Below are positions 35,166 to 43,444 of a stretch of 64,000 bases of DNA, piece by piece. The DNA comes from VAZQ01 sp963712565 (GTDB taxonomy: Bacteria > Pseudomonadota > Alphaproteobacteria > Rhizobiales > Xanthobacteraceae). A program made the position numbers and the translations under genes. The notes beneath the pieces are model-generated. The model worked only from the letters and a program-made list of their open reading frames with translations, was not told the DNA's origin and made no database searches. The DNA is taken from positions 183,658-247,657 of the forward strand of contig CAVQIP010000018.1 of assembly GCA_963712565.1 (NCBI GenBank), written 5' to 3'. How positions within the stretch are numbered: position 1 is the stretch's first letter; each line of letters starts with the position of its first letter.

Positions 35166-35252
35166 ACGCGATTGTCATGGATCGTAATTGTTCGGACGCC
35201 TGCGGCGTCATGCCCGGCGCTTCGCCGCGGCCCCCAGGCGATCCGACCCAGC

Positions 35253-36209
35253 CTATTTCCGCAGCCCGGTCTCGGTCATGAACGCGACCCAGCGTTTCAC
35301 CTCGGCGGCGTGGTGCTCGGCGAATTGCTGCGGGCCGAGCCCGGTGGGCTCGAAACCGATGGCGCGGAACTTGTCCTGGATGTCGGGCCGCCTGACGATC
35401 TCGGCGATGGCCTCGCCGAGGGTAGCCCGAACATCCTCCGGCATGCGCGGTGGCCCGTAGATGCCGAGCCAGCCCGTGAGCTCGACGCCGGACACGCCCG
35501 CCTCCTTGAAGGTCGGCAGATCCGGCACCGACGGCAGCCGATAGGGGCTGCTCACGGCGAGCCCCCGGATCTGGCCGGATTTGATCTGCTCCATGACCAC
35601 CGGGAACACCTCGATGAGCAGGTCGATCGAGCCGCCCATGAGGTCGTGCAGCGCCGCCGGCCCGCCGCGGTAGGGCACGTGCACCATCCGCGTGCCGGTC
35701 GCACGCATGAACAGCTCGACGGCGAGATAGTCGAGCGCGCCGGTCCCGGTCGAGCCGAAGGTGAGCTTGCCCGCGCGCGCCTTGGCGTAGTCGATGAACT
35801 CGTTGACCGAATGCGCCGGGGTCTTGTTGTTGACCACCATGGCGGTGGCGTATTCGGCAGTGCCGGCGATGGGGATGACGTCGCGCAGGGCATCGAAGGA
35901 CGGGTTCACCTCCATGGCGTAGCCGATGACGAGATTGCCGACGGTGCCGGCCATCAGCGTGTAGCCGTCGGGCTCGGCCTTGAGCATCTCGCGCAGGCCG
36001 ATGAGGCCGTTGGCGCCGGGCTTGTTCTCGACGATGACCGGCTGGTTGAACTTCGCGCGCAGGCCCTCGGCGACCAGCCGCGCCGAGAGGTCGGTGATGC
36101 CGGCGGGCGGGAACGGCACGATGACCCGGACCGGCCGCGAGGGGAAGGATTGCGCCGCGGCGGCGGCCGAGAGCAGGGCGCAGAAAATGAGACTCCATAG
36201 CGCGCGCAT
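35253..36209 (-). CDS. orphan TTT-family periplasmic binding protein (Bug)
   Basis: A 318-residue protein. The signal peptide is cut near AAAAAQSFP. Bug features are VRVIVPFPPAGITDLSARLV, VIVENKPGANGLIGL, EPDGYTLM, FGSTGTGALDYLAV and VHVPYRGGPAALHDLMGGSI. No tctA/tctB stands beside it. It could serve the TctAB encoded 6 kb away or a system elsewhere, or act in sensing, as proposed for some Bug proteins. The ABC binding-protein gene lies upstream on the same strand, with a repeat between them. Confidence 0.92.
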   Translation of the reverse strand: MRALWSLIFCALLSAAAAAQSFPSRPVRVIVPFPPAGITDLSARLVAEGLRAKFNQPVIVENKPGANGLIGLREMLKAEPDGYTLMAGTVGNLVIGYAMEVNPSFDALRDVIPIAGTAEYATAMVVNNKTPAHSVNEFIDYAKARAGKLTFGSTGTGALDYLAVELFMRATGTRMVHVPYRGGPAALHDLMGGSIDLLIEVFPVVMEQIKSGQIRGLAVSSPYRLPSVPDLPTFKEAGVSGVELTGWLGIYGPPRMPEDVRATLGEAIAEIVRRPDIQDKFRAIGFEPTGLGPQQFAEHHAAEVKRWVAFMTETGLRK

Positions 36210-36250
36210 TCGTCGGTCTCCAAGAACCCTAGCGTCAACCGAGGCTTTTC

Positions 36251-36348
36251 CCCGTCATCCTGAGGTGCGAGCACGCAGGCAAGTTTACGCAGCCTGCGCA
36301 GCGTTGGCTGCGTGCGAGCGCCAGTGCGCGGGCACCTCAGGGTGACGG
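36251..36348. repeat. palindromic repeat (CCGTCATCCTGAGG family)
   Basis: Begins CCGTCATCCTGAGGTGCGAG and ends with the near inverse GGCACCTCAGGGTGACGG. It fills the gap between the Bug gene and the ABC binding-protein gene. A shorter relative lies at 47852-47900. Confidence 0.75.
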
Positions 36349-36370
36349 CGAGAGTGAGTGGCGTCTGGCA

Positions 36371-37390
36371 CTATTGCTTCGGCCGCAGATCGAGGCCGAC
36401 TTTCTTGTTCACGAATTGCAGCGTATAGGCCTTGGCGAGCGCGACCGACGGCTTGACCACGCCCGCGCGCACCATCTTGTCGTAGAAATTCTTCATGCGC
36501 GCGTCGGTCATGGCGCCGATGCCGAGCGTGGCGGTGTCGCCGGAATCGACGATGCCGTACTCCTTCATCTTGGCGATGGAATAGGCGAGCAGTTCGTCGG
36601 TCATTTCCGGGTTCTGCCGCCTGATCAGCGCGTTCGCCGCCTTGTTGTCGCCGTAGAGATAGTTCGCCCATCCAACGATCGAGGCATCGACGAAGCGCTG
36701 CACCAGATCCGGACGCTTCTCCACGAGTTCGCGGCGGGTCTCGATCAAGGTCGAATAGCTGTTGAAGCCCTGATCGGCGAGCAGAAAGATCTTCGGCGTG
36801 AAGCCGGCCTCCCGCTCGATCGCGAACGGCTCGGAGGTCACATAGCCCTGCATCGCGCTGCGCTTGTCGGCGAGGAACGGCTGCGGATTGGAGGTGTAGG
36901 GCTTCACCCGCGCCTCGCTGAAGCCGAAGTCGGCCTTGAGCCACTGGAAGTAGCTGGCGAGCCCCTCCTTGGAGATGAACAGCGTGAGCTGCTTCAAATC
37001 CTCGAATTTCTCGATGCCCTGATCCGGATGCGCCATCAGCACCTGCGGATCCTTCTGGAACATGGCGGCGACCGCGAGGGTGGGAATGTTCTGCTCGACC
37101 GCGTCGAAGCTTTGCAGCGTGTTGGCGCTCATGAAGAAGTCGAGCTTGCCGACCGGCAGCAGGATGCGGTTGTTCACGTTCGGCCCGCCCGGAACGATGG
37201 TGACGTCGAGCCCGTATCTGCGGTAGGTGCCGTCGACCAGCGCCTGGTAGTGGCCGCCGTGCTCGGCCTCCGCCACCCAGTTGGTGCCGAAGGACACCTT
37301 GTCGAGCCGCTGCTGCGCGGTTGCGGGAAGGCAAATGACGCTCGCGGCAGCGGCGGCCAGAGCGATGCGCTTCAATCGTGCAGCAAACAT
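36371..37390 (-). CDS. ABC transporter substrate-binding protein (NMT1/THI5-like)
   Basis: A 339-residue periplasmic protein from ATG 37390 with a signal peptide cut after LPATAQQ. It opens DKVSFGTNWVAEAEHGGHYQ, the typical NMT1/THI5 start, then YGLDVTIVPGGPNVNNRILL, KLDFFMSANTLQSF and LFISKEGLASYFQWLKAD. Family members bind pyrimidine (HMP-like) compounds, sulfonates or related small molecules. It is the likely binding component for the ABC ATPase and permease at 30.7-32.6 kb; plus-strand genes now separate them, which suggests a rearranged operon. Confidence 0.88.
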   Translation of the reverse strand: MFAARLKRIALAAAAASVICLPATAQQRLDKVSFGTNWVAEAEHGGHYQALVDGTYRRYGLDVTIVPGGPNVNNRILLPVGKLDFFMSANTLQSFDAVEQNIPTLAVAAMFQKDPQVLMAHPDQGIEKFEDLKQLTLFISKEGLASYFQWLKADFGFSEARVKPYTSNPQPFLADKRSAMQGYVTSEPFAIEREAGFTPKIFLLADQGFNSYSTLIETRRELVEKRPDLVQRFVDASIVGWANYLYGDNKAANALIRRQNPEMTDELLAYSIAKMKEYGIVDSGDTATLGIGAMTDARMKNFYDKMVRAGVVKPSVALAKAYTLQFVNKKVGLDLRPKQ

Positions 37391-37415
37391 ACTCACCTCG
37401 CGACGTGCATTAGCC

Positions 37416-37523
37416 GTAGGGTGGGCAAGAACGCGACAGGACTTCGCTCTCACCAATCGCGCGCGTCGCGGCGCCGTGCCCACGCGCAGACCAAGTCCAT
37501 ACATGATGGCGCGGCATGGGCAA
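37416..37523. repeat. degraded GTAGGGTGGGCAA-family repeat
   Basis: Starts CCGTAGGGTGGGCAAGAACG and ends near GGCGCGGCATGGGCAAAGGC, with CGTGCCCACGCG inside. It resembles the element at 29270-29394 in base order, with several changes. It lies upstream of the ABC binding-protein gene. Confidence 0.55.
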
Positions 37524-37622
37524 AGGCACGCAAAACGACGCGCAGCTTCGAAGTCGGGACGCTGCCAGCGATTTCCGCTGACTTCGAACCGCATGTGCGG
37601 GCTGACACGGGCGGCGCCACAT

Positions 37623-37766
37623 GGTCCCCTCCCCCGCTTGCGGGGGAGGGACAGGGTGGGGGCAGACATCAAGACTCGTGCTGCAGTGCTTAAATCCAAA
37701 TTCGAGCAAGCGTGCCCCCTCCCCAACCCTCCCCCGCAAGCGGGGGAGGGAGCACGCCGAGTTTGC
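37623..37766. repeat. GC-rich palindromic repeat downstream of the ATP-grasp gene
   Basis: Two facing CCCTCCCCCGC/GCGGGGGAGGG hairpins (37625-37649 and 37727-37751) separated by ~78 bases, in the opposite orientation to the copy at 28643-28783, followed by AGCACGCCGAGTTTGCCG. Together with the preceding element it fills the 413-base space between two minus-strand genes; no gene is seen there. Confidence 0.72.
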
Positions 37767-37803
37767 CGCCCGTATTGAGCCCCACGCCTCGGCAGCGCGC
37801 GAA

Positions 37804-39265
37804 CTACTGCTCGAACCGCTCGACGAACCATTTGAGCAGCCGGATCCAGATCTCGTCCTTGCCGACCTGGTCCTCGATGCCGTGCTCGAGGTTCGGGTTG
37901 TCGTTGACCTCCATGACGATGAAGCCGTGGTCGGTCTGCTTGATGTCGACGCCGTAGAACCCCTCCCCGATCGGCCGCGCCGCGCGCACCGCGATGTCGA
38001 TGAGCGCAGGCGGCGCCTGGTCGAGCTCGAAGGTGCGAAAGCCGCCCTCGCGCGCGGAGCCGTCCGGGCGGTGCTTGACGATCTGCCAATGGCCGCGCGC
38101 CATGCGGTACTGGCAGACGAACAGCGGCTCGCCCGCGAGCACGCCGACGCGCCAGTCGAACTCGGTCGGCAGGAACTTCTGCGCCAGCAGGAGGTCGGTC
38201 TCCTCGAACAGCTCGTCGGCGATGCGGCGAAATTCGTCCGGCGTATTCACCTTGTGCACGCCGCGCGAGAACGAGCCGTCGGGGATCTTCACCACCAGCG
38301 GCAGGCCCAGTTCGTCCATCGCCTTCGGCAGGTCGCCGACGTCGGCGAGCAGCACGGTCGGCGGCGTCGCCACCTGGTTCTGGCTCAGCAGCTCGATCAG
38401 GAACACCTTGTTGGTGCAGCGGATCATGGAGATCGGGTCGTCGATCACCGGCATGCCCTCCTGCCAGGCGCGGCGGGCGAAGCGGTAGGTGTGGTTGTCG
38501 ATCGAGGTGGTCTCGCGGATGAACAGGCCGTCGTACTCGGCGAGCTCGGCGAGCTGGCGGCGCGTCATCGGCTCGACGTCGACCGAGAGCCGTTCGGCGA
38601 TGCGCGCCATGTGCTTGATCGAGGCCGCCGAGGACGGCGCCATCTTCTCGTTGGGATCGTAGAGCACCGCGAGGTCGTATTTCGGCGACCGTGCGCGCCT
38701 TGGGATCGCGCCACTCGCGCTTGGTGTGCTGGTGCAGCGATTCACGCAGGAAGCTCGCCTCGCCGTTGGCCAGCCGCGTGATGTTGCGCGGCCGGATGCG
38801 CTCGATCGAAAGCCAGTTGCCGGGCTCGACGTTCACCTCCAGCGCCGGACAGCGAAACCAGTCGAACAGCAGGCGCCCGAACGATTCGAAGCGCGGGTCG
38901 CGGGCGATGCCGAAGCAGACCAGGAGCTTGAACTCGCCCTCGGGCTGGAAGTCGGCCCGGCGCGCACAGCGGTTGAGCTCGTCCTCGAGCTCGGGCAGCG
39001 CGTGCTCGTAGAGCTTGGCCTCGCGCAGCTCCAGCATGGTCTCGACGCTCGGCACCACCCGGTGTCCGCGCGCTTCCGCCAGCAGCGAGGCGTAGTAGCC
39101 CTTCGACTGATAGGCGTAGGAGCGCGCCAGATTGACGAGCTTCGGCCGCCCCATGTCGAACAGGCGCGGACGCGCGAGATACTCGCTCGTCGTGATCACC
39201 TTGTGCGGGGTCTCGGCGTTGGGGAGGTCTTTGGGCTGGTCGACCAGAATGACCCAGCCGGTCAT
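37804..39265 (-). CDS. RimK-like ATP-grasp amidoligase with RLAN N-terminal domain (one frame break)
   Basis: The gene starts at ATG 39265 and ends TAG at 37804; a break near 38682-38688 moves the frame by one base (an extra base gives the ~486-residue product). The N-terminal ~190 residues (TGWVILVDQPKDLPNAETPH, RSYAYQSKGYYASLLAE, ...) match the RimK-like ATP-grasp N-terminal domain. The C-terminal ~290 are ATP-grasp: VVKIPDGSFSRGVHKV, QKFLPTEFDWRVGVL and MEVNDNPNLEHGIED give the ATP Lys and the metal Glu/Asn residues. It should form an amide bond between an amino acid and a carboxyl acceptor. ATG overlaps the stop of the GNAT-peptidase gene by four bases, so the two are translationally coupled. 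Confidence 0.83.
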
Positions 39266-40398
39266 GAAGATCCTTTCCGGATGACGATGGCCGCGCTCAG
39301 CCGCTCGCGACCCAGATGGGTCACGCGCTCGAACGCGGTCCACGGTACCGCGTAGGTCTCGGCGGCGGCCGCCATCCCTTGATCATCTCTGATGGCCGCC
39401 GGGTCATGCATGAGGACATGACGTCCGTCGCGGCCGAAGGCAAAAATCCAGTGCGGCTTCCCTCTGGGTACCATGTGATAGCCCGAAACGAGGACGATGA
39501 CCACGCTCCCGGCATCGAATGCCCGCATGAGAACCGATTCGCTCACAGGAGTCAGGTGGCTGGGGATAGCGAGCGCCTTCGCCTGACGCTGGAACTCGCG
39601 TTGGGTCAGCTGCATGACCCGGCGCTTGTCGGCCGACTTGGCGGTGTCGAGGAAATAGGGGCCGGGGCTGCTGACATAGACTGCCGGCTCGAGGCCGTGC
39701 CGCTTGAGCGCGACCGCCATGCCGTAGGGCTCGCAGCCGCCCGGTCCTGAGCTCGTGAAGATGGTGGTGGCTTCGCGCCAAAGCTGGAACTCGAAGGCGG
39801 GCGCCGGCTTGAACTTTCGATCGGCCCAGGCGAGCGCCATCATGATGCAGGCCGGCCCGCAGGTGAATTCAGTAGTCTGGTGAAAATAGGGCGGCGCCGC
39901 CGCCAGCGCGGGCAGGTCGGACGCGAGCCGCTTCTCGAACCGCAACGCATCGCCGCCGTCCTCGTAGTAGCCGCGATGGCGGCCGATTTCGCGATAGCCG
40001 CTCTTGCGGTAACGGGCGATCGCGGCGTGGTTGGTGACGTGCACTTCGAGCCGGATCGCGCGGCAGCCGCGCTCGCGCGCGCCGGCTTCGGCGGCCGCGA
40101 GCAGCAGCGGCGCCACCCCGCGCCCGCTCATATGGGGCGCGACCGCGATGGAATAGAGACGAGCGACACCCGCGCGCGCGCGAAACAGCACGATGGCGGT
40201 GCCGGCACAGCGGGCGCCCTCCTGCGCCACGATCACCTCCGCGCTCGGCGAAGTTAGAAAACGCTGCAGGCTGCGGCGCGACAGCCGGTCGGTGGCAAAG
40301 ACCCGATGCTCGAGCTCGGCCAGCGCGCCGAGGTCGTCGCGCTCGGCCTTGCGAACGCGGACCTCGGGCGCCGGCGCATGGGCAAGATGGGAGGGCAT
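39262..40398 (-). CDS. bifunctional GNAT N-acetyltransferase / C39-like peptidase
   Basis: A 378-residue protein from ATG 40398 (a TTG start at 40419 is also possible). Residues ~10-165 are a GNAT acetyltransferase with LYSIAVAPHMSGRGVAPLLL as the acetyl-CoA loop. Residues ~175-378 are a papain-like C39 peptidase: TTEFTCGPACIMMALAW carries the catalytic Cys, and GYHMVPRGKPHWIFAFG to HDP carries the His/Asp. The stop TGA overlaps the ATG of the ATP-grasp gene (ATGA), so the proteins are made together. The trio of peptide ligase, acetyltransferase and peptidase suggests synthesis, modification and trimming of a small peptide or isopeptide; the product is unknown. Confidence 0.86.
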   Translation of the reverse strand: MPSHLAHAPAPEVRVRKAERDDLGALAELEHRVFATDRLSRRSLQRFLTSPSAEVIVAQEGARCAGTAIVLFRARAGVARLYSIAVAPHMSGRGVAPLLLAAAEAGARERGCRAIRLEVHVTNHAAIARYRKSGYREIGRHRGYYEDGGDALRFEKRLASDLPALAAAPPYFHQTTEFTCGPACIMMALAWADRKFKPAPAFEFQLWREATTIFTSSGPGGCEPYGMAVALKRHGLEPAVYVSSPGPYFLDTAKSADKRRVMQLTQREFQRQAKALAIPSHLTPVSESVLMRAFDAGSVVIVLVSGYHMVPRGKPHWIFAFGRDGRHVLMHDPAAIRDDQGMAAAAETYAVPWTAFERVTHLGRERLSAAIVIRKGSS

Positions 40399-40878
40399 CG
40401 TCAGCAACGGAGCGCACAATATCAGCTTCGTGTCGCGCCCGCACCGGGGCGGCCCGCGGGCGGGCGATCATGGCCACAGCGAGGGCGATTTCCTGCCGGT
40501 TGCGGCCCTTTATCGCCTTTGAACCCGTTCGCCGCATGCCGCGACCAACGGGATGAGCGGACGCAAGAGCCGCAACGGGAGCAATAAGAAAAAGCCCATC
40601 ATCCCGCCGGAGGACTCGTCCCCGGAACGAACAAGGTTGTGATCGGCGCGTGCGCCCCCATCCACCCCCGCGTCGGTCCACGCGGCCCGCCCGGATGTCC
40701 CCATCCGGGCGGGCCTGCTTCGAGCATCCGCGCGAGCATTGGCCCTCGCCCGATAACGGACTACGCTCGTCTGCGACGGTCGTGCGCGGACGCGACCGGG
40801 ACATCCAACGGCATGCGACAACGGATGGATGACCGGTCGGGACCGGCCATGACGGCAACGATTTTTGGCAGCAGTCCC
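40399..40878. other. gap upstream of nikR with possible mini-gene
   Basis: 480 bases without a firm gene. At 40553-40642 (+) a 29-codon frame, MSGRKSRNGSNKKKPIIPPE..., is basic and followed 43 bases later by the strong hairpin at 40685-40714. It has no convincing ribosome site, so it stays unassigned. The nikR promoter should lie near 40750-40870. Confidence 0.3.
40685..40714. terminator. strong hairpin upstream of nikR
   Basis: Perfect 13-bp stem GCCCGCCCGGATG / CATCCGGGCGGGC with a 4-base loop, stable enough to end transcription, but with no T-run. It could end transcription of a short upstream plus-strand RNA or shield nikR from read-through. Confidence 0.5.
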
Positions 40879-41343
40879 ATGCAGCGCGTGACCATCACCA
40901 TCGATGACGAGCTCATGACCGAGCTCGATCGCATCATTGCATCCCGCGGGTACCAGAACCGCTCCGAGGCGATCCGCGACCTGGCCCGCGCCGGCATTCG
41001 CGAGGCCGCGGAGAGCCTGGACGCCAAGCGCGAGTGCGTGGCGGCGGTGGTCTACATCTACGACCACGCCGCCCGCGAACTGCCCAAGCGGCTGACCGAG
41101 ACCTTCCACGATCACCACGAGCTCGCGCTCTCGTCGCTGCACGTGCATCTCGACCAGGACAGCTGCATGGAGGTGACCGTGCTCAAGGGCAAGACCGGCA
41201 CGGTCCAGCACTTCGCCGAGCACGTGATCGCCGAGCGCGGCGTCCGCCACGGCCGCATCGTGCTGATGCCGACCGGGGCGCTCGCGCGCCGCGGCCCCGC
41301 GCGGCGGCGGCATCGTCACGCGAGCGACGCGCAGCGAAAGTAG
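40879..41343 (+). CDS. nikR: nickel-responsive transcriptional regulator NikR
   Basis: A 154-residue regulator from ATG 40879 (MQRVTITIDDEL, the usual NikR opening; an ATG ten codons earlier is possible). An N-terminal ribbon-helix-helix (residues 1-~45) is followed by a C-terminal ACT-like metal domain. The nickel ligands are His77, His88, His90 and Cys96, spaced as in E. coli His76/87/89/Cys95, and VQHFAEHVIAERGVRHG is conserved. The C-terminus extends ~20 residues with a basic RRRHRH tail. It probably represses nickel uptake; hupE follows 275 bases later and is the natural target. Confidence 0.93.
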   Translation: MQRVTITIDDELMTELDRIIASRGYQNRSEAIRDLARAGIREAAESLDAKRECVAAVVYIYDHAARELPKRLTETFHDHHELALSSLHVHLDQDSCMEVTVLKGKTGTVQHFAEHVIAERGVRHGRIVLMPTGALARRGPARRRHRHASDAQRK

Positions 41344-41383
41344 GAGAGCGGTTGCGATTGCCTGTCGGCCGCACAACGGTCGG

Positions 41384-41495
41384 CTCCCTCTCCCATAGGG
41401 AGAGGGGCGGGGTGAGGGGTTACGGTCTCTCGATAGATCCGAACCCCCTCACCCCATCCCTCTCCCCAAAACGGGGAGAGGGAGCACACTGAGAC
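41384..41495. repeat. palindromic repeat between nikR and hupE
   Basis: CTCCCTCTCCCATAGGGAGA with GGCGGGGTGAGGGG, and after ~35 bases the inverse CCCCCTCACCCC with CCCTCTCCCCAAAACGGGGA. It is the CTCACCCC/GGGGTGAG family also present at 54162-54300. It may act as a terminator for nikR. Confidence 0.7.
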
Positions 41496-41618
41496 CGTGG
41501 CCCCACGATCGACTCGATTGCACTGGTGAGCGGGGAATGGCGATGCGCCCTTGCGGACCGCGCCCGCGATATGCAATTTTGCACCGATGATCTTACTCGC
41601 CACTCACGGGGACCAACC

Positions 41619-42209
41619 ATGCGCACTGGCCTGACGATCGCCGCCGCCTTCACGCTCGTCCCGACCGCCGCCCTCGCTCACGCCGGGATCGGCGACGGGC
41701 ATGGTTTCGTGCACGGCTTCGCGCATCCGCTCGGCGGGCTCGACCACATTCTGGCGATGGTCACCGTCGGCATCTTCGCCTGGCAACTCGGCGGCCGCGC
41801 GCTCTGGCTCGTGCCGGCGAGCTTCGTCCTGGTCATGGCGGCCGGCGGCGCACTCGGCATTGCCGGCGTGCCGGCGCCGTTCGTTGAGCTGGGTATCGCC
41901 GCCTCGGTGATCGTGCTCGGCGCTATCGTGGCGCTTGGGGCCAACGTCCCCCTCGCCGTCGCCACGGGACTGGTCGCCCTGTTCGCGATCTTCCACGGCC
42001 ATGCCCACGGCACCGAGATGCCGCAGGACGCCGCCGGCGCGGTCTACGCCGCGGGCTTCGTGCTGGCGACCGCGCTCCTCCATGCCGGCGGCATCGCGCT
42101 CGGCTTTGCGATCGGCCGGATCGGCGACGCCTTGGGCCGGACCGCGTATCGACTTGGCGGCGCGCTCATCGCGCTTGCCGGCGTTGCGATCCTCGCGCAC
42201 CTCGTCTGA
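41619..42209 (+). CDS. hupE: HupE/UreJ family nickel permease
   Basis: A 196-residue membrane protein from ATG 41619 with a signal-like first helix (cut possible after AALAHA) and about six further helices. The HupE/UreJ nickel motif HPLGGLDHILAMVTVGIFA lies at ~32-50, with a second His motif FAIFHGHAHGTEMP. It imports nickel for hydrogenase or urease, neither of which is in the window. Its location just after nikR argues for nickel-controlled expression. A short inverted repeat, TGCAA-TT-TTGCA at 41572-41583, sits 35 bases before the start and could be part of an operator. Confidence 0.92.
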   Translation: MRTGLTIAAAFTLVPTAALAHAGIGDGHGFVHGFAHPLGGLDHILAMVTVGIFAWQLGGRALWLVPASFVLVMAAGGALGIAGVPAPFVELGIAASVIVLGAIVALGANVPLAVATGLVALFAIFHGHAHGTEMPQDAAGAVYAAGFVLATALLHAGGIALGFAIGRIGDALGRTAYRLGGALIALAGVAILAHLV

Positions 42210-42251
42210 ACGACGAACGCGGGCTCACGCCGCGCTTGCTGCGCGCCGTCT

Positions 42252-43262
42252 TCAGCCGGTGCGGATCACCACCTTGCCGAAATGGCGGGCGGATTGCAGG
42301 TGCCGGTAGGCCGCCGGGGCATCGTCGAACGAGAACACCTGGTCGATGACCGGCTTGAGCTCGCTCGCCGCGATGGCGCGGTTCATGGCTTCGAACATCT
42401 GCAGCGAGCCGACCGATATGCCTTGCAGGTTGGCACGCCGGGCGAAGATCAGCATCGGGTTGATCTCGGCGGCACCCGAGAGCACGCCGATCAACGTGAT
42501 CTTGCCGCCGATGCGGATGGCGCGCAGCGACTGCGCCAAGGTCCCCGGCCCGCCGACCTCGACGACGTGGTCGACGCCGCCGCCGCTCCACTCGACTGCA
42601 ACCTTGTCCCATTCGGGATTGCTCCTGTAGTTCACGCCGTGGGCGGCGCCAAGCTCCTTGGCGCGCGCGAGCTTCTCGTCGCTCGACGAGGTGACGATCA
42701 CCTGCGCGCCCATGAGCCGCGCGAACTGCAGCGCGAAGATCGAGACGCCGCCGGTTCCCTGCACGAGCACGGTCTGGCCCGCGACGATGCGGGCGTGCTC
42801 GGCGAGCGCGTGCCACGCGGTCACCGCCGCGCACGGCAGTGTTGCGGCCTCTTGATAGGACAGATGGGCCGGCAGCTTGACCACGCCGTACTCTTCCAGC
42901 ACGGCGTATTCCGCGAGCATGCCGTCGATGCTGCCGCCGAGCGCGCTGGCATGGGTATCGGCGGACATCGGTCCGCCGATCCAGCGTTGGAAGAAGCAGC
43001 CGGCAACGCGGTCGCCGACCTTGACGCGCGTCACGCCGGCGCCGACATGAACCACTTCGCCGGCGCCGTCCGAGAGCGGGATGAGGTTCGGCTTCACCGG
43101 CATGCGGTAGGTGCCCAGCACGATCGCCAGATCGCGGAAGTTGAGCGAACAGGCCGCGACCTTGACCAGCACCTGGCGTGGTCCAGGCTTCGGCATGGGG
43201 AGATTGGCCTCGACCAGAGCATCGATGCCGGCGGCTTGCGGCAGTTGATACGCGCGCATCAT
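42252..43262 (-). CDS. zinc-type medium-chain alcohol dehydrogenase / quinone reductase family protein
   Basis: A 336-residue MDR-superfamily oxidoreductase from ATG 43262, preceded by GGAGGGGG. The N-terminal GroES-like half contains IPLSDGAGEVVHVGAGV. The Rossmann half has VLVQGTGGVSIFALQFARLM, the NAD(P)H-binding loop. The catalytic zinc Cys/His set of classical alcohol dehydrogenases is not present in its usual form (SLNFRDLAIVLG where zinc enzymes have a C-G-T-D block), so a zinc-free reductase is likely. Substrate unknown. The neighbour upstream on the same strand is the large FAD/Fe-S dehydrogenase. Confidence 0.85.
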   Translation of the reverse strand: MMRAYQLPQAAGIDALVEANLPMPKPGPRQVLVKVAACSLNFRDLAIVLGTYRMPVKPNLIPLSDGAGEVVHVGAGVTRVKVGDRVAGCFFQRWIGGPMSADTHASALGGSIDGMLAEYAVLEEYGVVKLPAHLSYQEAATLPCAAVTAWHALAEHARIVAGQTVLVQGTGGVSIFALQFARLMGAQVIVTSSSDEKLARAKELGAAHGVNYRSNPEWDKVAVEWSGGGVDHVVEVGGPGTLAQSLRAIRIGGKITLIGVLSGAAEINPMLIFARRANLQGISVGSLQMFEAMNRAIAASELKPVIDQVFSFDDAPAAYRHLQSARHFGKVVIRTG

Positions 43263-43368
43263 GCCCCCTCCCCTAGTCGATGGCTGGTGACGTTGCAAAG
43301 CCGGATACTGCGCCATCTATCGGCTTGCGGCCAAGCGGCACAATGGCTTCACGCGTTTGGATCGCAGC

Positions 43369-43444
43369 CCGTAGGCTGGGTCAGCGCGGCGCAAGCGCGC
43401 CTGATTTGGCTGAACGTCTGGTCCGCGCGTAACCCAAACTACGG
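43369..43444. repeat. palindromic repeat covering a stop codon
   Basis: Opens CCGTAGGCTGGGT and closes with the near inverse ACCCAAACTACGG, with GCGCGGCGCAAGCGCGC between. The closing arm includes the TAG stop of the FAD/Fe-S dehydrogenase gene (43439-43441). The element separates that gene from the MDR gene. Confidence 0.7.
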
